Shown: positions 8,913 to 17,543 of the stretch, in pieces
Numbering within the stretch: position 1 is the stretch's first letter
Layout of the letters: the number at the start of each line of letters is the position of its first letter
Source of the DNA: JAOUEA01 sp963825685
GTDB lineage: Bacteria; Actinomycetota; UBA4738; HRBIN12
DNA: 64,000 nt
Direction: 5' to 3'
Assembly (NCBI GenBank): GCA_963825685.1
Contig: CAWGUD010000024.1
Coordinates: forward strand, 1-64,000
Made by a program: the position numbers and the translations under genes
The notes under the pieces: model-generated
What the model saw: only the letters and a program-made list of their open reading frames with translations
Databases searched by the model: none
Told to the model about the DNA's origin: nothing

Positions 8913-10190
8913 CTAGCCGTCGTCGGGACGGTCGGCATCGAGGTCAGGGTCGTCGGCGAAGCGTTTGCGGACCGTGGCCACCAGCCCATCCCCGCGGGCC
9001 TTCGCCTGCCGCCGGTGCTCACTCATCGCCTGCTTCGCCTCCCCGGGGTCGATCTCCCGCGTCAGGTCCGCCTCGATCACCTCGTGCCGGTCGAGGGCGC
9101 TCGAAACGATCGCCTGCACGATCGCGGCCACGGGCAGAGCGATGAACGCCCCGATGAGACCCGCGATGCTGGCTCCGGCGATCGCGCACCCGAACGCGAC
9201 CGCCGGGTGCAGCTCCATCGTCTTCGCCGTGATGCGCGGGCTCAGCACGTAGTTCTCGAGTTGCTGGTAGAGGGTGAAGAACACGAGCAGGACCAGGGCC
9301 TTCCACGGGCTCTCCACGACGGTGACGAGGAGCGGCAGAGCCATGGCGATGTAGGTGCCAACCGTCGGGATGAACTGCGAGACGAGGCCCATCCACACCG
9401 AGAGCGGCACGGCGAACGGCACGTCGAGGATCGACAGCACGATGAACGTCGCGACGCCCGAGACGAGGGCGAGTAGCAGCCGGGAGTAGAGGTAGGCGCC
9501 CGTCTTCTCGATCGCGACCTCCCACACCCACAACATGTGCTGCTGGCGGGCCGGCGGCAGCACCGAGAGCACGGTGCGCCGGAACCGCGGACCGTCGGCC
9601 GTGAAGTAGAACGTGAACAAACCGACCGTGAGGAGCATGAAGACCGCGCCGAGCAAGGATGACGCGAATCCGAAGACATTGCCGGCGATGTTGGTGGCGA
9701 ACCCCGCCAGATCGGAATCGGCGTTCTGGAGCTGGTCCTCGATCGTGGCTTGGGAGATCTCCACGTTGAACCACCGTTCGGTGTACCCGCTCACGTTCGC
9801 GAGGATGTCCGGCGCCGCCTCGATCAGCGCGCGCAGCTGGTCGACGACCAACGGGATCATCAGGCCGACCATGACGATCGAGAAGACCACGATCGCCACC
9901 AGGATCGCGCCGGTGGCCAGGCCCCGGCGCCACCCCCGCCGCGCGAGCCAGTCGACCGCGGGCTCCAGCGCGAACGAGGCGAACAACGCGACGAGCACCC
10001 ACGTGAGCAGGCTGGAGAGCTGGCGCAGCAGCGATGTCGTCGTCATCGCGACCAGCCACACCGCGAAGATGACCGCGAGGAGCGTGAGGATCCACCGCCA
10101 CGGTGGCGGGTGGATCGTCACCGGGATCGGCCGGCGCTCCTCGGGCTCGGACGGACCGCCGCCCGACCTCGGCTCCTGACCCTCGCTCAT
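8913..10190 (-). CDS. AI-2E family transporter
   Basis: Integral membrane protein of 425 residues with the hydrophobic layout of the AI-2E (TqsA/PerM) superfamily and the late family segment LVSQFIPTVGTYIAMALPLL. The start is taken as the ATG at 10190, since a GGAGGAG site lies 5 bases upstream; an ATG 27 bases earlier lacks one. The proline-rich N-terminus and charged C-terminal tail are cytoplasmic. Substrates in the family vary (AI-2 export, Na+/H+ exchange), so none is assigned. It converges with the kinase gene 15 bases away. Confidence 0.85.
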   Translation of the reverse strand: MSEGQEPRSGGGPSEPEERRPIPVTIHPPPWRWILTLLAVIFAVWLVAMTTTSLLRQLSSLLTWVLVALFASFALEPAVDWLARRGWRRGLATGAILVAIVVFSIVMVGLMIPLVVDQLRALIEAAPDILANVSGYTERWFNVEISQATIEDQLQNADSDLAGFATNIAGNVFGFASSLLGAVFMLLTVGLFTFYFTADGPRFRRTVLSVLPPARQQHMLWVWEVAIEKTGAYLYSRLLLALVSGVATFIVLSILDVPFAVPLSVWMGLVSQFIPTVGTYIAMALPLLVTVVESPWKALVLLVFFTLYQQLENYVLSPRITAKTMELHPAVAFGCAIAGASIAGLIGAFIALPVAAIVQAIVSSALDRHEVIEADLTREIDPGEAKQAMSEHRRQAKARGDGLVATVRKRFADDPDLDADRPDDG

Positions 10191-10263
10191 CGACTCCTCC
10201 AGGCCATATCGGACCACTCCTGGCGCGGAGGATAACCCCGATGCGGGGCTAGACTCGGACGAT

Positions 10264-11241
10264 ATGGGGCACCGTGATCACAACCCCCGCGACCGCAGGC
10301 TGCATCTTCCGATCGTGTCGGTCTCGAACGGCCAGAACGACGAGGGCGTGAACGCTCGCGGGGAGCGCAAGCCTCCTTGGCTCAAGGTGCGACTCCGGAG
10401 CGGGCCCAACGCCGCGGAGCTGCGGACCATCATGCGCGGACTCGACCTGCACACCGTCTGCGAGGAGGCGATGTGCCCGAACATCCACGAGTGTTGGGAG
10501 GACCGCGAAGCCACGTTCCTGATCCTCGGCGATCGCTGCACACGGCGGTGCGGCTTCTGCGACGTGATGACGGCCAAACCCGATCCGGTCGACGCCGACG
10601 AGCCCGCTCGTCTCGCGGAAGCCGTGGCCCGGATGGGCCTTCGCTTCGTCGTCCTCACGGGTGTCGCTCGTGACGACCTCGCAGACGGGGGCGCGGCCGC
10701 CTGGGCGGAGACGGTGCGCCGAGTGAAGCAGGCGATGCCAGAGGCGGGCGTCGAGGTGCTGCCGAGCGACTTCAAGGGCGGGGAACGCGACATCGCGACA
10801 GTGCTCGATGCAGAGCCCGACGTCTTCGCTCACAACCTCGAGACCGTGCGGCGACTGCACGATCGCATCCGCCCGGCGTTCGGCTACGACCGATCCCTCG
10901 AGGTGCTGCGGCTCGCGAAGCGGGTGCGGCCGGGCCAGATCACGAAGTCCAACCTGATCCTGGGCATGGGCGAGCGGCCCGGCGAGGTGGCCGAGGCGAT
11001 GGCTGATCTCGTGGTCGCCGGGTGCGACATCCTCACGATCGGCCAGTACCTGCAGCCCACCCCGCACCATCTGCCGGTCGATCGATGGGTGCATCCGGAC
11101 GAGTTCGCGGTACACGCCCGAGAGGGCGAGGCCATGGGCATCGCCCACGTGGAAGCCGGCCCGCTCGTGCGGTCGAGCTACCGCGCCGGTGCGCAGTACC
11201 GTCGAGCGGTCGACCGGGGACTCGTCAACGCCGGCGACTGA
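10264..11241 (+). CDS. lipA: Lipoyl synthase LipA
   Basis: Radical-SAM enzyme of up to 325 residues that inserts two sulfurs into octanoyl-lysine on E2 or GcvH, making lipoate. Both [4Fe-4S] sites are present: the auxiliary CEEAMCPNIHEC (Cys66, Cys71, Cys77) and the radical-SAM CTRRCGFC (Cys92, Cys96, Cys99). The ending LVRSSYRAG carries the RSSY motif whose Ser ligates the auxiliary cluster. The start is uncertain: ATG 10264 has no clear ribosome-binding site, and GTG 10348, just before RGERKPPWL, is an alternative nearer the usual length. No lipB is in the window. It probably serves the 2-oxoacid dehydrogenase. Confidence 0.95.
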   Translation: MGHRDHNPRDRRLHLPIVSVSNGQNDEGVNARGERKPPWLKVRLRSGPNAAELRTIMRGLDLHTVCEEAMCPNIHECWEDREATFLILGDRCTRRCGFCDVMTAKPDPVDADEPARLAEAVARMGLRFVVLTGVARDDLADGGAAAWAETVRRVKQAMPEAGVEVLPSDFKGGERDIATVLDAEPDVFAHNLETVRRLHDRIRPAFGYDRSLEVLRLAKRVRPGQITKSNLILGMGERPGEVAEAMADLVVAGCDILTIGQYLQPTPHHLPVDRWVHPDEFAVHAREGEAMGIAHVEAGPLVRSSYRAGAQYRRAVDRGLVNAGD

Positions 11242-11312
11242 CGACTCACGGTTCGTCCGAGCCTTCCGCCGACGACGCGCGAAGGGTCGATGCCCGCCGA
11301 GCGATTCAGGAG

Positions 11313-11709
<397 letters not shown>

Positions 11710-11744
11710 GGGCGAGGATACCCCGGCCGTAGACTGCCGCACTG

Positions 11745-12623
11745 ATGATGCGCCGGCCGGTCGTCCTCCTCGTGCTCGGATTCACGCTGGCGACCGGGTC
11801 CTGCACGGGCTCGACCGAGGGACCGGCCGCGCCGGCTCCGGCCGCCGAGCTCCGCGGCGCCCCGGCGCTGCTCCAAGCGCAGGTGCGCGGCGCGACGCTC
11901 CGCTTCGTCGAGGCGTACCGGGCGACCGTGCTCGGCGGCGACGACCTCGAGGCGCTCGCAGCAACGCCTCTGATGCGCCGGTTCGCGTACTGGCTGGGCG
12001 TCACGAACGCCGCGTTCCCGGGCAAGATCACGGCCACCTCGATCGTGAACGCCGTCGGCCCCGCGACCGCGGTGGGCACCGATGGACGCGTGCTGGAGGT
12101 CGACCTCTCGGCACAGGTGGCCGTCGCCGCGCAGCCGACCGATGGTGACCCGCTGGAGTTCACCGTGCCGCTCGACGGCCCCGTCCGGTTCGCCGCCACC
12201 GAGCCCGGAGGTTGGCGCGTGATCGACTTCGTCCGGTTCGGGGTCCCGGTGAGCGACGCGTTCCTGCCGCTCGACCTCGTCTACGAACGTCCGGGCGTGC
12301 GGATCACCCTCGACGCCTTCGGTGGCGTGCCCACCTGGAGCTTCTTCGTTCGGGTGGCGTCGACCGGGCCGAACGTGCTCACGCTCTCCGAGGCCGACGT
12401 CACCCTGGTCGGCGCCGACGGGACCGTCGTCGGCGAGGCGATCGAAGTCTCGGTGCCCCTCCTCGAGATCGCGCCCGGCGGTCGCATCGACGGCGCGCTG
12501 TCGTTCGAGCCGCTCGAGGAGATCCGGGGCGTGTCGCTGCGGATCGATGTCGGTGGACCCGACGATCCGGCGCCGCTCGAGATCCCCCTCAGCGCGCTCG
12601 TGGAAGCCGACGCCGGAGCCTGA
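11745..12623 (+). CDS. Putative secreted lipoprotein, unknown function
   Basis: Protein of 292 residues. A signal sequence (MMRRPVVLLVLGFTLATGSC) ends in a cysteine within a weak lipobox, so it may be anchored outside the membrane. The mature part begins with a Pro/Ala linker, then a helical segment (FVEAYRATVLGGDDLEAL) and a beta-rich C-terminal half like an immunoglobulin-type domain. I do not recognise the family. The start is 35 bases from the rnpB 5' end and its stop lies close to the convergent RNase H gene. Confidence 0.7.
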   Translation: MMRRPVVLLVLGFTLATGSCTGSTEGPAAPAPAAELRGAPALLQAQVRGATLRFVEAYRATVLGGDDLEALAATPLMRRFAYWLGVTNAAFPGKITATSIVNAVGPATAVGTDGRVLEVDLSAQVAVAAQPTDGDPLEFTVPLDGPVRFAATEPGGWRVIDFVRFGVPVSDAFLPLDLVYERPGVRITLDAFGGVPTWSFFVRVASTGPNVLTLSEADVTLVGADGTVVGEAIEVSVPLLEIAPGGRIDGALSFEPLEEIRGVSLRIDVGGPDDPAPLEIPLSALVEADAGA

Positions 12624-12632
12624 AGCCGCTGA

Positions 12633-13037
12633 TCATCGGGCGGCGAGCCACTCGTCGACCCCTCGGTTCGCGAGCCGATCGGCCTCGGTGTTCCGCTCGC
12701 GGCGCACGTGCTCGAACTCGATGGAATCGAATCCTGCCGCGAGCTCACGCACGCGACGATGCAGTGGCTGCAGGTGAGGCGATTTCACCCGGTACCGTCC
12801 CGTGAGCTGGTTGATCAGCAATTGGGAGTCGGATCGCAGCAGCACGCTGGCGGCACCGAGCTCGAGAGCCCGTTCCAGCCCGCGGATCACGGCTGTGTAC
12901 TCGGCGACGTTGTTCGTCGCCTCACCCAGACCCTCGGCCACTTCCGCCAGCACGACGCCGTCGGGGTCGGTGATCTGCGCGCCGGCACCCGCCGGTCCCG
13001 GGTTTCCGCGTGAGGCGCCGTCGCAGGCGACGATCAC
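12633..13037 (-). CDS. rnhA: Ribonuclease HI
   Basis: Protein of 134 residues that cuts RNA in RNA-DNA hybrids. The RNase H fold shows DGASRGNPGPAG with Asp6, a NNVAEY segment with Glu46, SDSQ with Asp70 and a late RNTEADRLAN with the fourth acid, so the DEDD metal site is complete. It lacks the basic protrusion of E. coli RNase HI, as is usual for actinobacterial forms. The start is GTG at 13037 and overlaps the stop of the zinc-ribbon gene (GTGA). This pair is the same as Rv2228c-Rv2229c in Mycobacterium. Confidence 0.9.
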   Translation of the reverse strand: MIVACDGASRGNPGPAGAGAQITDPDGVVLAEVAEGLGEATNNVAEYTAVIRGLERALELGAASVLLRSDSQLLINQLTGRYRVKSPHLQPLHRRVRELAAGFDSIEFEHVRRERNTEADRLANRGVDEWLAAR

Positions 13038-13738
13038 ATGACCAGGATCCGCCGGCAGTGCTCACACCTCCTGATGCCCTCGGAACGCTTCAGCGTGTCG
13101 AGCACGACGGCAGAGAGCTGCTCGTGGCAGGCTTGGCACACGCCGTCGACCAGTGCCGCCGCACCGATGCCCTTCTTCAGCCGCCGCAGGTCCTCGTAGA
13201 GTTCGAGCACGTCGGGCTCGATCTCAGCAGCGATCGTGTCGCGCCCGGCCGTGCGCTCGGCGAGTTCCGCATCGACGCGGGTCCGCTCCTCGTCTGCGGC
13301 GTCCGCGGCCTTCTCCGCTTCAGCACGCAGGGTGGTCGTCTCCCGCTCGGCGGCCACGGCAGCGCCTTCGAGCTGCTCGCGCAGCTCCATGAGGGCCAGG
13401 AGCTCGTCTTCACGGTCGGATCGACGCTTGCGGACGCTCGCGATCTCGTGCTGCAGCGCCTCGAGCTCCTTGGAGTTCACGATCGACCCGTCGTACATGC
13501 GGGTCTGCTCCGCCTGCTCCTTCTGCGTCATCGAGTCGATCTCGTGCTCGAAACGCGTCTGGTCTCGCCCGATCTCATCGAGCTGCAGGCGCAACTCCCC
13601 CAACCGTGCCTCCGCAGCGTCGGCCTTGCCCCGCACCGCTGCCAGCTCGTCGCCCTGCTCGAGTGCCCTCCGCCGCGCATGCAACCGGCCGATCGACGTG
13701 TCGGCGTCCTGGAGCGCGAGGAGGCGGGGCGTCGTCAT
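13034..13738 (-). CDS. C4 zinc-ribbon coiled-coil protein (Rv2229c-type)
   Basis: Protein of 234 residues. Residues 1-190 form a long antiparallel coiled coil rich in Glu, Arg and Ala, and the C-terminus holds a zinc ribbon with CQAC and CEHC pairs. This is the DksA/CT398-like family widespread in actinobacteria and usually beside RNase H, as here (GTGA overlap). The biochemical role is unknown; nucleic-acid or RNA-polymerase binding is a common guess. Confidence 0.85.
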   Translation of the reverse strand: MTTPRLLALQDADTSIGRLHARRRALEQGDELAAVRGKADAAEARLGELRLQLDEIGRDQTRFEHEIDSMTQKEQAEQTRMYDGSIVNSKELEALQHEIASVRKRRSDREDELLALMELREQLEGAAVAAERETTTLRAEAEKAADAADEERTRVDAELAERTAGRDTIAAEIEPDVLELYEDLRRLKKGIGAAALVDGVCQACHEQLSAVVLDTLKRSEGIRRCEHCRRILVM

Positions 13739-13843
13739 GGCACGCGAAGACTAGCCGATGCCGAACGGAGAGCCTCGCTCGACACCGACCGACACGTGCG
13801 GTGGATCGGCCCCGGCGGCCCGCCTCGCCGCCGGTGCCGACCC

Positions 13844-14035
13844 CTAGGGGAATTCGACGCTCTCGAACGACGAGCTCGTCTGCTGTCCCAGGAACGCCAC
13901 TGCCCCCACGATCACCATCGCGATGAACGCCAGCATCAGCGCATACTCCACGGCGGTCGCGCCCCGGTCCTCCAGCACCCGGTCGCGGATCGCCGCTCGC
14001 CAGACCTGGGCTTGCGAATACAGCCGCAGGATCAT
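13844..14035 (-). CDS. Flp-type pilin subunit
   Basis: Small protein of 63 residues from the ATG at 14035, preceded by GGAAGGGAG. The sequence EDRGATAVEYALMLAFIAMVIVG has the Flp/Tad pilin signature: a Gly-Ala cleavage region, Glu at +5 and a hydrophobic helix. TadV-type prepilin peptidase would cut after the Gly. No Tad assembly genes are nearby, so the export machinery must lie elsewhere. Confidence 0.85.
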   Translation of the reverse strand: MILRLYSQAQVWRAAIRDRVLEDRGATAVEYALMLAFIAMVIVGAVAFLGQQTSSSFESVEFP

Positions 14036-14160
14036 GCGGAGACTCCCTTCCTGTCGGGTCGGCCGCAATGCCGTCCGCTCGCCGGCCAGCTCTTACGCCC
14101 GTCTTCCAGTGGGTATCGGCTCCAGGGCCTCGAGGATTGAGTGCCAGTAGGCTTCCTGAC

Positions 14161-14940
14161 GTGCAGGCCGAAGCGAGCGGACGGGTCGCGCTGGTCACCG
14201 GTGCGGGAAGCCCAACGGGGATCGGGTACGCGTGCGCCAGGGTGCTCGCTCGGGAGGGCGCCGCCGTCGCGGTCACCTCGACGACCGATCGGATCGAGCA
14301 GCGCGCGAGCGAGCTGCATGCCGGCGGCGCCGAGGCTGTCGGCCTCGTGGCGGACCTCACCGACCGCGAGGGGGCGCGGGCGATGGTCGACCGTGTGCGG
14401 GAGCTCTTCGGTCGCATCGATGTGGTCGTGAACAACGCGGGCATGGTGAACGTCGGCATGCAGGGACAAGGATCCCGCGCCTTCGCCGAGATCGACGACG
14501 CGGGGTGGGACCTCGACCTGGCGCTCAACCTCCAGACGGCCTACAACGTCACACGGCCGATCGTGCCCGGCATGATCGAGCAGGGGTGGGGCCGCATCGT
14601 GATGGTCTCGTCCGCGACGGGTCCGGTGGCCGCGATCGCCGGATCGGTCGGGTACGGGGCCGCCAAGGCGGGCATGGACGGGATGATGCGGGGCCTCGCG
14701 CTCGAGCTCGGACCATCGGGCGTCACCGTGAACTCCGTCGCCCCGGGCTGGATCGCCTCCGGCTCGCAGACACCCGACGAGGCGGCGGCAGGACATCACA
14801 CGCCGCTCGGTCGCTCCGGCCGGCCGGAGGAGGTGGCGGAGGTCGTGGCCTTCCTCGCGAGCGATCGCGCAAGCTACCTCACCGGCCAGTCGATCGTGGT
14901 CGACGGTGGCAACACGATCCAGGAGATGAAGGGCCCGTAG
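14161..14940 (+). CDS. SDR-family NAD(P)-dependent oxidoreductase
   Basis: Protein of 259 residues from the GTG at 14161. It is a classical short-chain dehydrogenase: cofactor motif TGAGSPTGIG (13-22), NNAG (91-94), catalytic Ser150/Ser151, Tyr165 and Lys169 in YGAAK, and the LTGQSIVVDGG ending of FabG-like members. The insertion of Ser-Pro-Thr in the glycine motif is slightly unusual. The substrate is unknown. The SURF1 gene follows after 7 bases, so the two are probably cotranscribed. Confidence 0.88.
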   Translation: MQAEASGRVALVTGAGSPTGIGYACARVLAREGAAVAVTSTTDRIEQRASELHAGGAEAVGLVADLTDREGARAMVDRVRELFGRIDVVVNNAGMVNVGMQGQGSRAFAEIDDAGWDLDLALNLQTAYNVTRPIVPGMIEQGWGRIVMVSSATGPVAAIAGSVGYGAAKAGMDGMMRGLALELGPSGVTVNSVAPGWIASGSQTPDEAAAGHHTPLGRSGRPEEVAEVVAFLASDRASYLTGQSIVVDGGNTIQEMKGP

Positions 14941-14947
14941 CGCCGGT

Positions 14948-15706
14948 ATGTTCCGCTTCCTGCAACGCCCCCGCTGGATCGGGCTCACGCTGTTCGCCGT
15001 CGTCGTCGTCGGTGTGTGCGTCCGACTCGGGCTCTGGCAGCTCGACCGGCTCGAGGGTCGGCGGGAGTTCAACGAGCGGTATGCCGCGGGGCTCGCGACG
15101 GCCCCCCGTCCGCTCGACGCCCTGCTCGCAGACGGCGAGGCACTCGCCTACCGACGCGCGACCGCGATGGGTCGATACGACACCGAGCACGAGGTGATCC
15201 TCTACGGCCGTACCCTCGAGGGCCGGACCGGGAACCACGTGCTGACCCCGCTGGTGCTCGCCGACGGACGGGCCATCGTGGTCGACCGTGGATGGGTACC
15301 GTTCGAGATGGACGAGCCGCCGGTCGCCGCGGCCTCGCCGCCGACCGGCGCGGTCGAGGTCGAGGGAACGCTGTTCGCCCCGCAGCCGGGCGGAGCCGGG
15401 GAGATCCAGTCAGGCGAGGACCGCGTGACCACGATGCGGACGGTCGACGTCGAGGCGATCGGCCGAGATGTTCCGTACGAGCTCGTGGGGTGGTTCCTGC
15501 AGCTGCGGTCGCAGACCCCGTCGAGCGGCGACCTCCCCGCGCCCGCCCCGCTGCCGGAGCTCACCGAGGGGTCGCACCTCAGCTACGCGTTCCAATGGTT
15601 CGCGTTCGCGACGATCGCGGCGGTCGGCTACGCGATCCTGGTGCGGCGTGAGGTGATCGAGGAACGGCGAGCGGCCGGCTCAGGCCCAGGGGTCGGCGCC
15701 GACTGA
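14948..15706 (+). CDS. SURF1 family cytochrome oxidase assembly protein
   Basis: Protein of 252 residues with one membrane helix near the N-terminus (10-28), a periplasm-facing domain and a second helix near the C-terminus (FQWFAFATIAAVGYAIL). The family marks GLWQLDRLEGRREFN, the VDRGWVP segment and the late YAFQWF are present. SURF1 proteins help insert haem a into cytochrome c oxidase. It is the right length for the actinobacterial form. No oxidase genes are in the window. Confidence 0.9.
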   Translation: MFRFLQRPRWIGLTLFAVVVVGVCVRLGLWQLDRLEGRREFNERYAAGLATAPRPLDALLADGEALAYRRATAMGRYDTEHEVILYGRTLEGRTGNHVLTPLVLADGRAIVVDRGWVPFEMDEPPVAAASPPTGAVEVEGTLFAPQPGGAGEIQSGEDRVTTMRTVDVEAIGRDVPYELVGWFLQLRSQTPSSGDLPAPAPLPELTEGSHLSYAFQWFAFATIAAVGYAILVRREVIEERRAAGSGPGVGAD

Positions 15707-15735
15707 GCGCCCGCATCCAGGCGATCGGTGGTCTC

Positions 15736-15783
15736 GGTTCCTTGCCCCGTTCTCGGTCCACCGGCGATCCTGAGCAAGGAACC
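15736..15783. repeat. 10-bp inverted repeat between SURF1 and permease genes
   Basis: GGTTCCTTGC at 15736-15745 is repeated inverted as GCAAGGAACC at 15774-15783, with a 28-base spacer. The site is 30 bases past the SURF1 stop and 38 bases before the permease start. It could be a weak terminator or a regulator site. There is no T tract. Confidence 0.5.
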
Positions 15784-15821
15784 TGGAGCCGGCTCGAGCC
15801 CTTCCTCCTAGGCTCCGATCG

Positions 15822-16793
15822 ATGCTCCGGTACCTGGTGCGGCGCGCATTGTTCATGGTGCTCGTGCTGTTCATCGTCTCGCTGCTGACGTTCCTGATCT
15901 TCGTGAAGCTCCCCTCGGGGGACCCGGCGCGCCGAGCGGCGGGGAAGTCCTCGACGCCCGAACAGATCGCGAACGCGCGACGCGCCTTCGGTCTCGACCG
16001 GCCCCTGTACGTGCAGTACGCACGTTTCGCGAAGGGCTTGATCCCGTGGCCCGGGCTGTTCCTGTCCGAGGACGTGTACTACTCGTACGGCAACTTCGTT
16101 CCGGTGAGGGAAGAGATCGCTCGCCGCCTACCGGTCACCGCCACGCTCGCGGTCGGGGCTGCGACGATCTGGCTGCTGATCGGCATCCCGCTCGGGGTGC
16201 TGGCAGGCATCAGGCGGCGATCGGCGGCGAGCCGAGCGACCATGCTGCTCGCGATCGTGGGCGTGTCGATGCCGGTCTTCTGGCTGGGTCAGCTCCTGCT
16301 GTATGTCTTCTGGTTCCAGCTGGGCTGGGCGCCGCCCAGCGGGCTCGAGATCGGGCAGAGCCTGCCGAACGCCGTGCTCACCGGATCGTTCATCCTTCCC
16401 TGGATCACGGTCGCGGTCGGCTACGCCGCGATCTACGCCCGCATGACCCGGTCGAACGTGATCGAGACGATGAGCGAAGACTACATCCGTACGGCCCGAG
16501 CCAAGGGCCTGCCGGAGCGGACCGTGATCGCCCGCCACGGCATGCGGGGCGCCCTCACCCCGATCGTGACGATGCTCGGCCTGGACCTGGGCACCTTGCT
16601 CGGCGGCCTGTTCATCACGGAGGCGCTCTTCGGGCTGCCCGGCGTCGGCGCCCTCGCGGTGGACTCGATCGGCCGGCAAGACTTCCCGATGGTCATGGGG
16701 ATCACGGTGCTGGGGGCCCTATTCATCGCGGTGGCGAACCTGATCGTCGACGTCGCGTACGCGGCTCTCGACCCCCGCGTGCGCTACACCTGA
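15822..16793 (+). CDS. Peptide-type ABC transporter permease (DppB/OppB family), orphan
   Basis: Protein of 323 residues with six predicted membrane helices. It has the N-terminal LRYLVRRALFMVLVLFIVS signature of the B-type permease and the EAA loop DYIRTARAKGLPERTVIARH. Such permeases pair with a C-type permease, two ATPases and a binding protein, none of which is adjacent: the gene is alone and faces the globin gene. A damaged binding-protein gene of the same transporter class lies 46 kb away. Function in peptide or nickel uptake cannot be decided. Confidence 0.88.
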   Translation: MLRYLVRRALFMVLVLFIVSLLTFLIFVKLPSGDPARRAAGKSSTPEQIANARRAFGLDRPLYVQYARFAKGLIPWPGLFLSEDVYYSYGNFVPVREEIARRLPVTATLAVGAATIWLLIGIPLGVLAGIRRRSAASRATMLLAIVGVSMPVFWLGQLLLYVFWFQLGWAPPSGLEIGQSLPNAVLTGSFILPWITVAVGYAAIYARMTRSNVIETMSEDYIRTARAKGLPERTVIARHGMRGALTPIVTMLGLDLGTLLGGLFITEALFGLPGVGALAVDSIGRQDFPMVMGITVLGALFIAVANLIVDVAYAALDPRVRYT

Positions 16794-16798
16794 GGTCG

Positions 16799-17185
16799 CT
16801 ACGTCAGCTGGTTCCGCATGCTCTCCGCCGCCATCGCGAAGTAGTCGTCGAGCGCCTGCGCGACGTCGGCGGGCGGGTCGAGCGACTCGACCGCCTCCCG
16901 CATGTGCACCAGCCATCGGTCGCGCTCCTCGCTCCCGATCACGAAGGGCGCGTGTCGCATCCGCAGCCGCGGATGCCCCCGCTCCTCGCTGTAGGTGGTC
17001 GGACCGCCCCAGTACTGGGCGAGGAAGAGCGTCAGCCTCCGACGAGCCGGCGCCAGGTCCTCGGGCTCGGGATACAGGGCCAGGAGCACCGGGTCGGCGG
17101 CGACCCCCTCGTAGAAGCGATCGACCAGCGCCTCGAAGAACGGCATGCCACCGACGCTCTCGTACACGGTCGGCTGGTCGCTCAC
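16799..17185 (-). CDS. Group II truncated haemoglobin (HbO type)
   Basis: Protein of 128 residues from the GTG at 17185. It has the truncated-globin 2-on-2 fold, with Phe24-Tyr25 at B9-B10, the proximal His78 in RMRHAPF and the group II-specific Trp91 at G8. In this group the Tyr and Trp bind O2 tightly and can detoxify NO or peroxide. It is cytoplasmic. The stop is 6 bases from the stop of the convergent permease. Confidence 0.9.
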   Translation of the reverse strand: MSDQPTVYESVGGMPFFEALVDRFYEGVAADPVLLALYPEPEDLAPARRRLTLFLAQYWGGPTTYSEERGHPRLRMRHAPFVIGSEERDRWLVHMREAVESLDPPADVAQALDDYFAMAAESMRNQLT

Positions 17186-17213
17186 GAGGACGAGTCTACG
17201 GACCACGGGCTGC

Positions 17214-17525
17214 TCACCACAGGAAGGGCAGGAAGCTCCGCCTGACCCGACTTCGGTACGAGCGGAACGCCGTATCGTCACGAGGGCGCGGGAACGGAGT
17301 GAGCGCCGATCTCAATGCTCGGGAGCCGGCCAGCGAGAGTGATACGCCGACCACGATGGCGGCCATGCCGGCCACCCGAGTCGCGATCCGGGCCTGGCTC
17401 GGCCACGTGGTTCCCCACCACGCAGCGCCGACGACGGCCAGGAACAGCACGAGCTGGAGCACGACCCAGCCTTCACCCCTCGAACCGAGGTCAGGGAGCC
17501 GAACTCCGACTCGGCCTCGCGGCAT
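17214..17525 (-). pseudogene. Truncated isoprenylcysteine methyltransferase-like membrane protein
   Basis: The frame encodes two membrane helices (VVLQLVLFLAVVGAAWW and AAIVVGVSLSLAGSRAL) and then ALTPFPRPRDD, which matches the N-terminal half of actinobacterial ICMT/PEMT-like methyltransferases. The expected catalytic half, normally starting YRLVRHP, is missing: after FRSY the sequence ends within 14 residues, 29 bases from the globin start. It is likely a remnant. The family assignment rests on the N-terminal pattern only. Confidence 0.5.
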
Positions 17526-17543
17526 CCGGAACCCCGGACCCGG

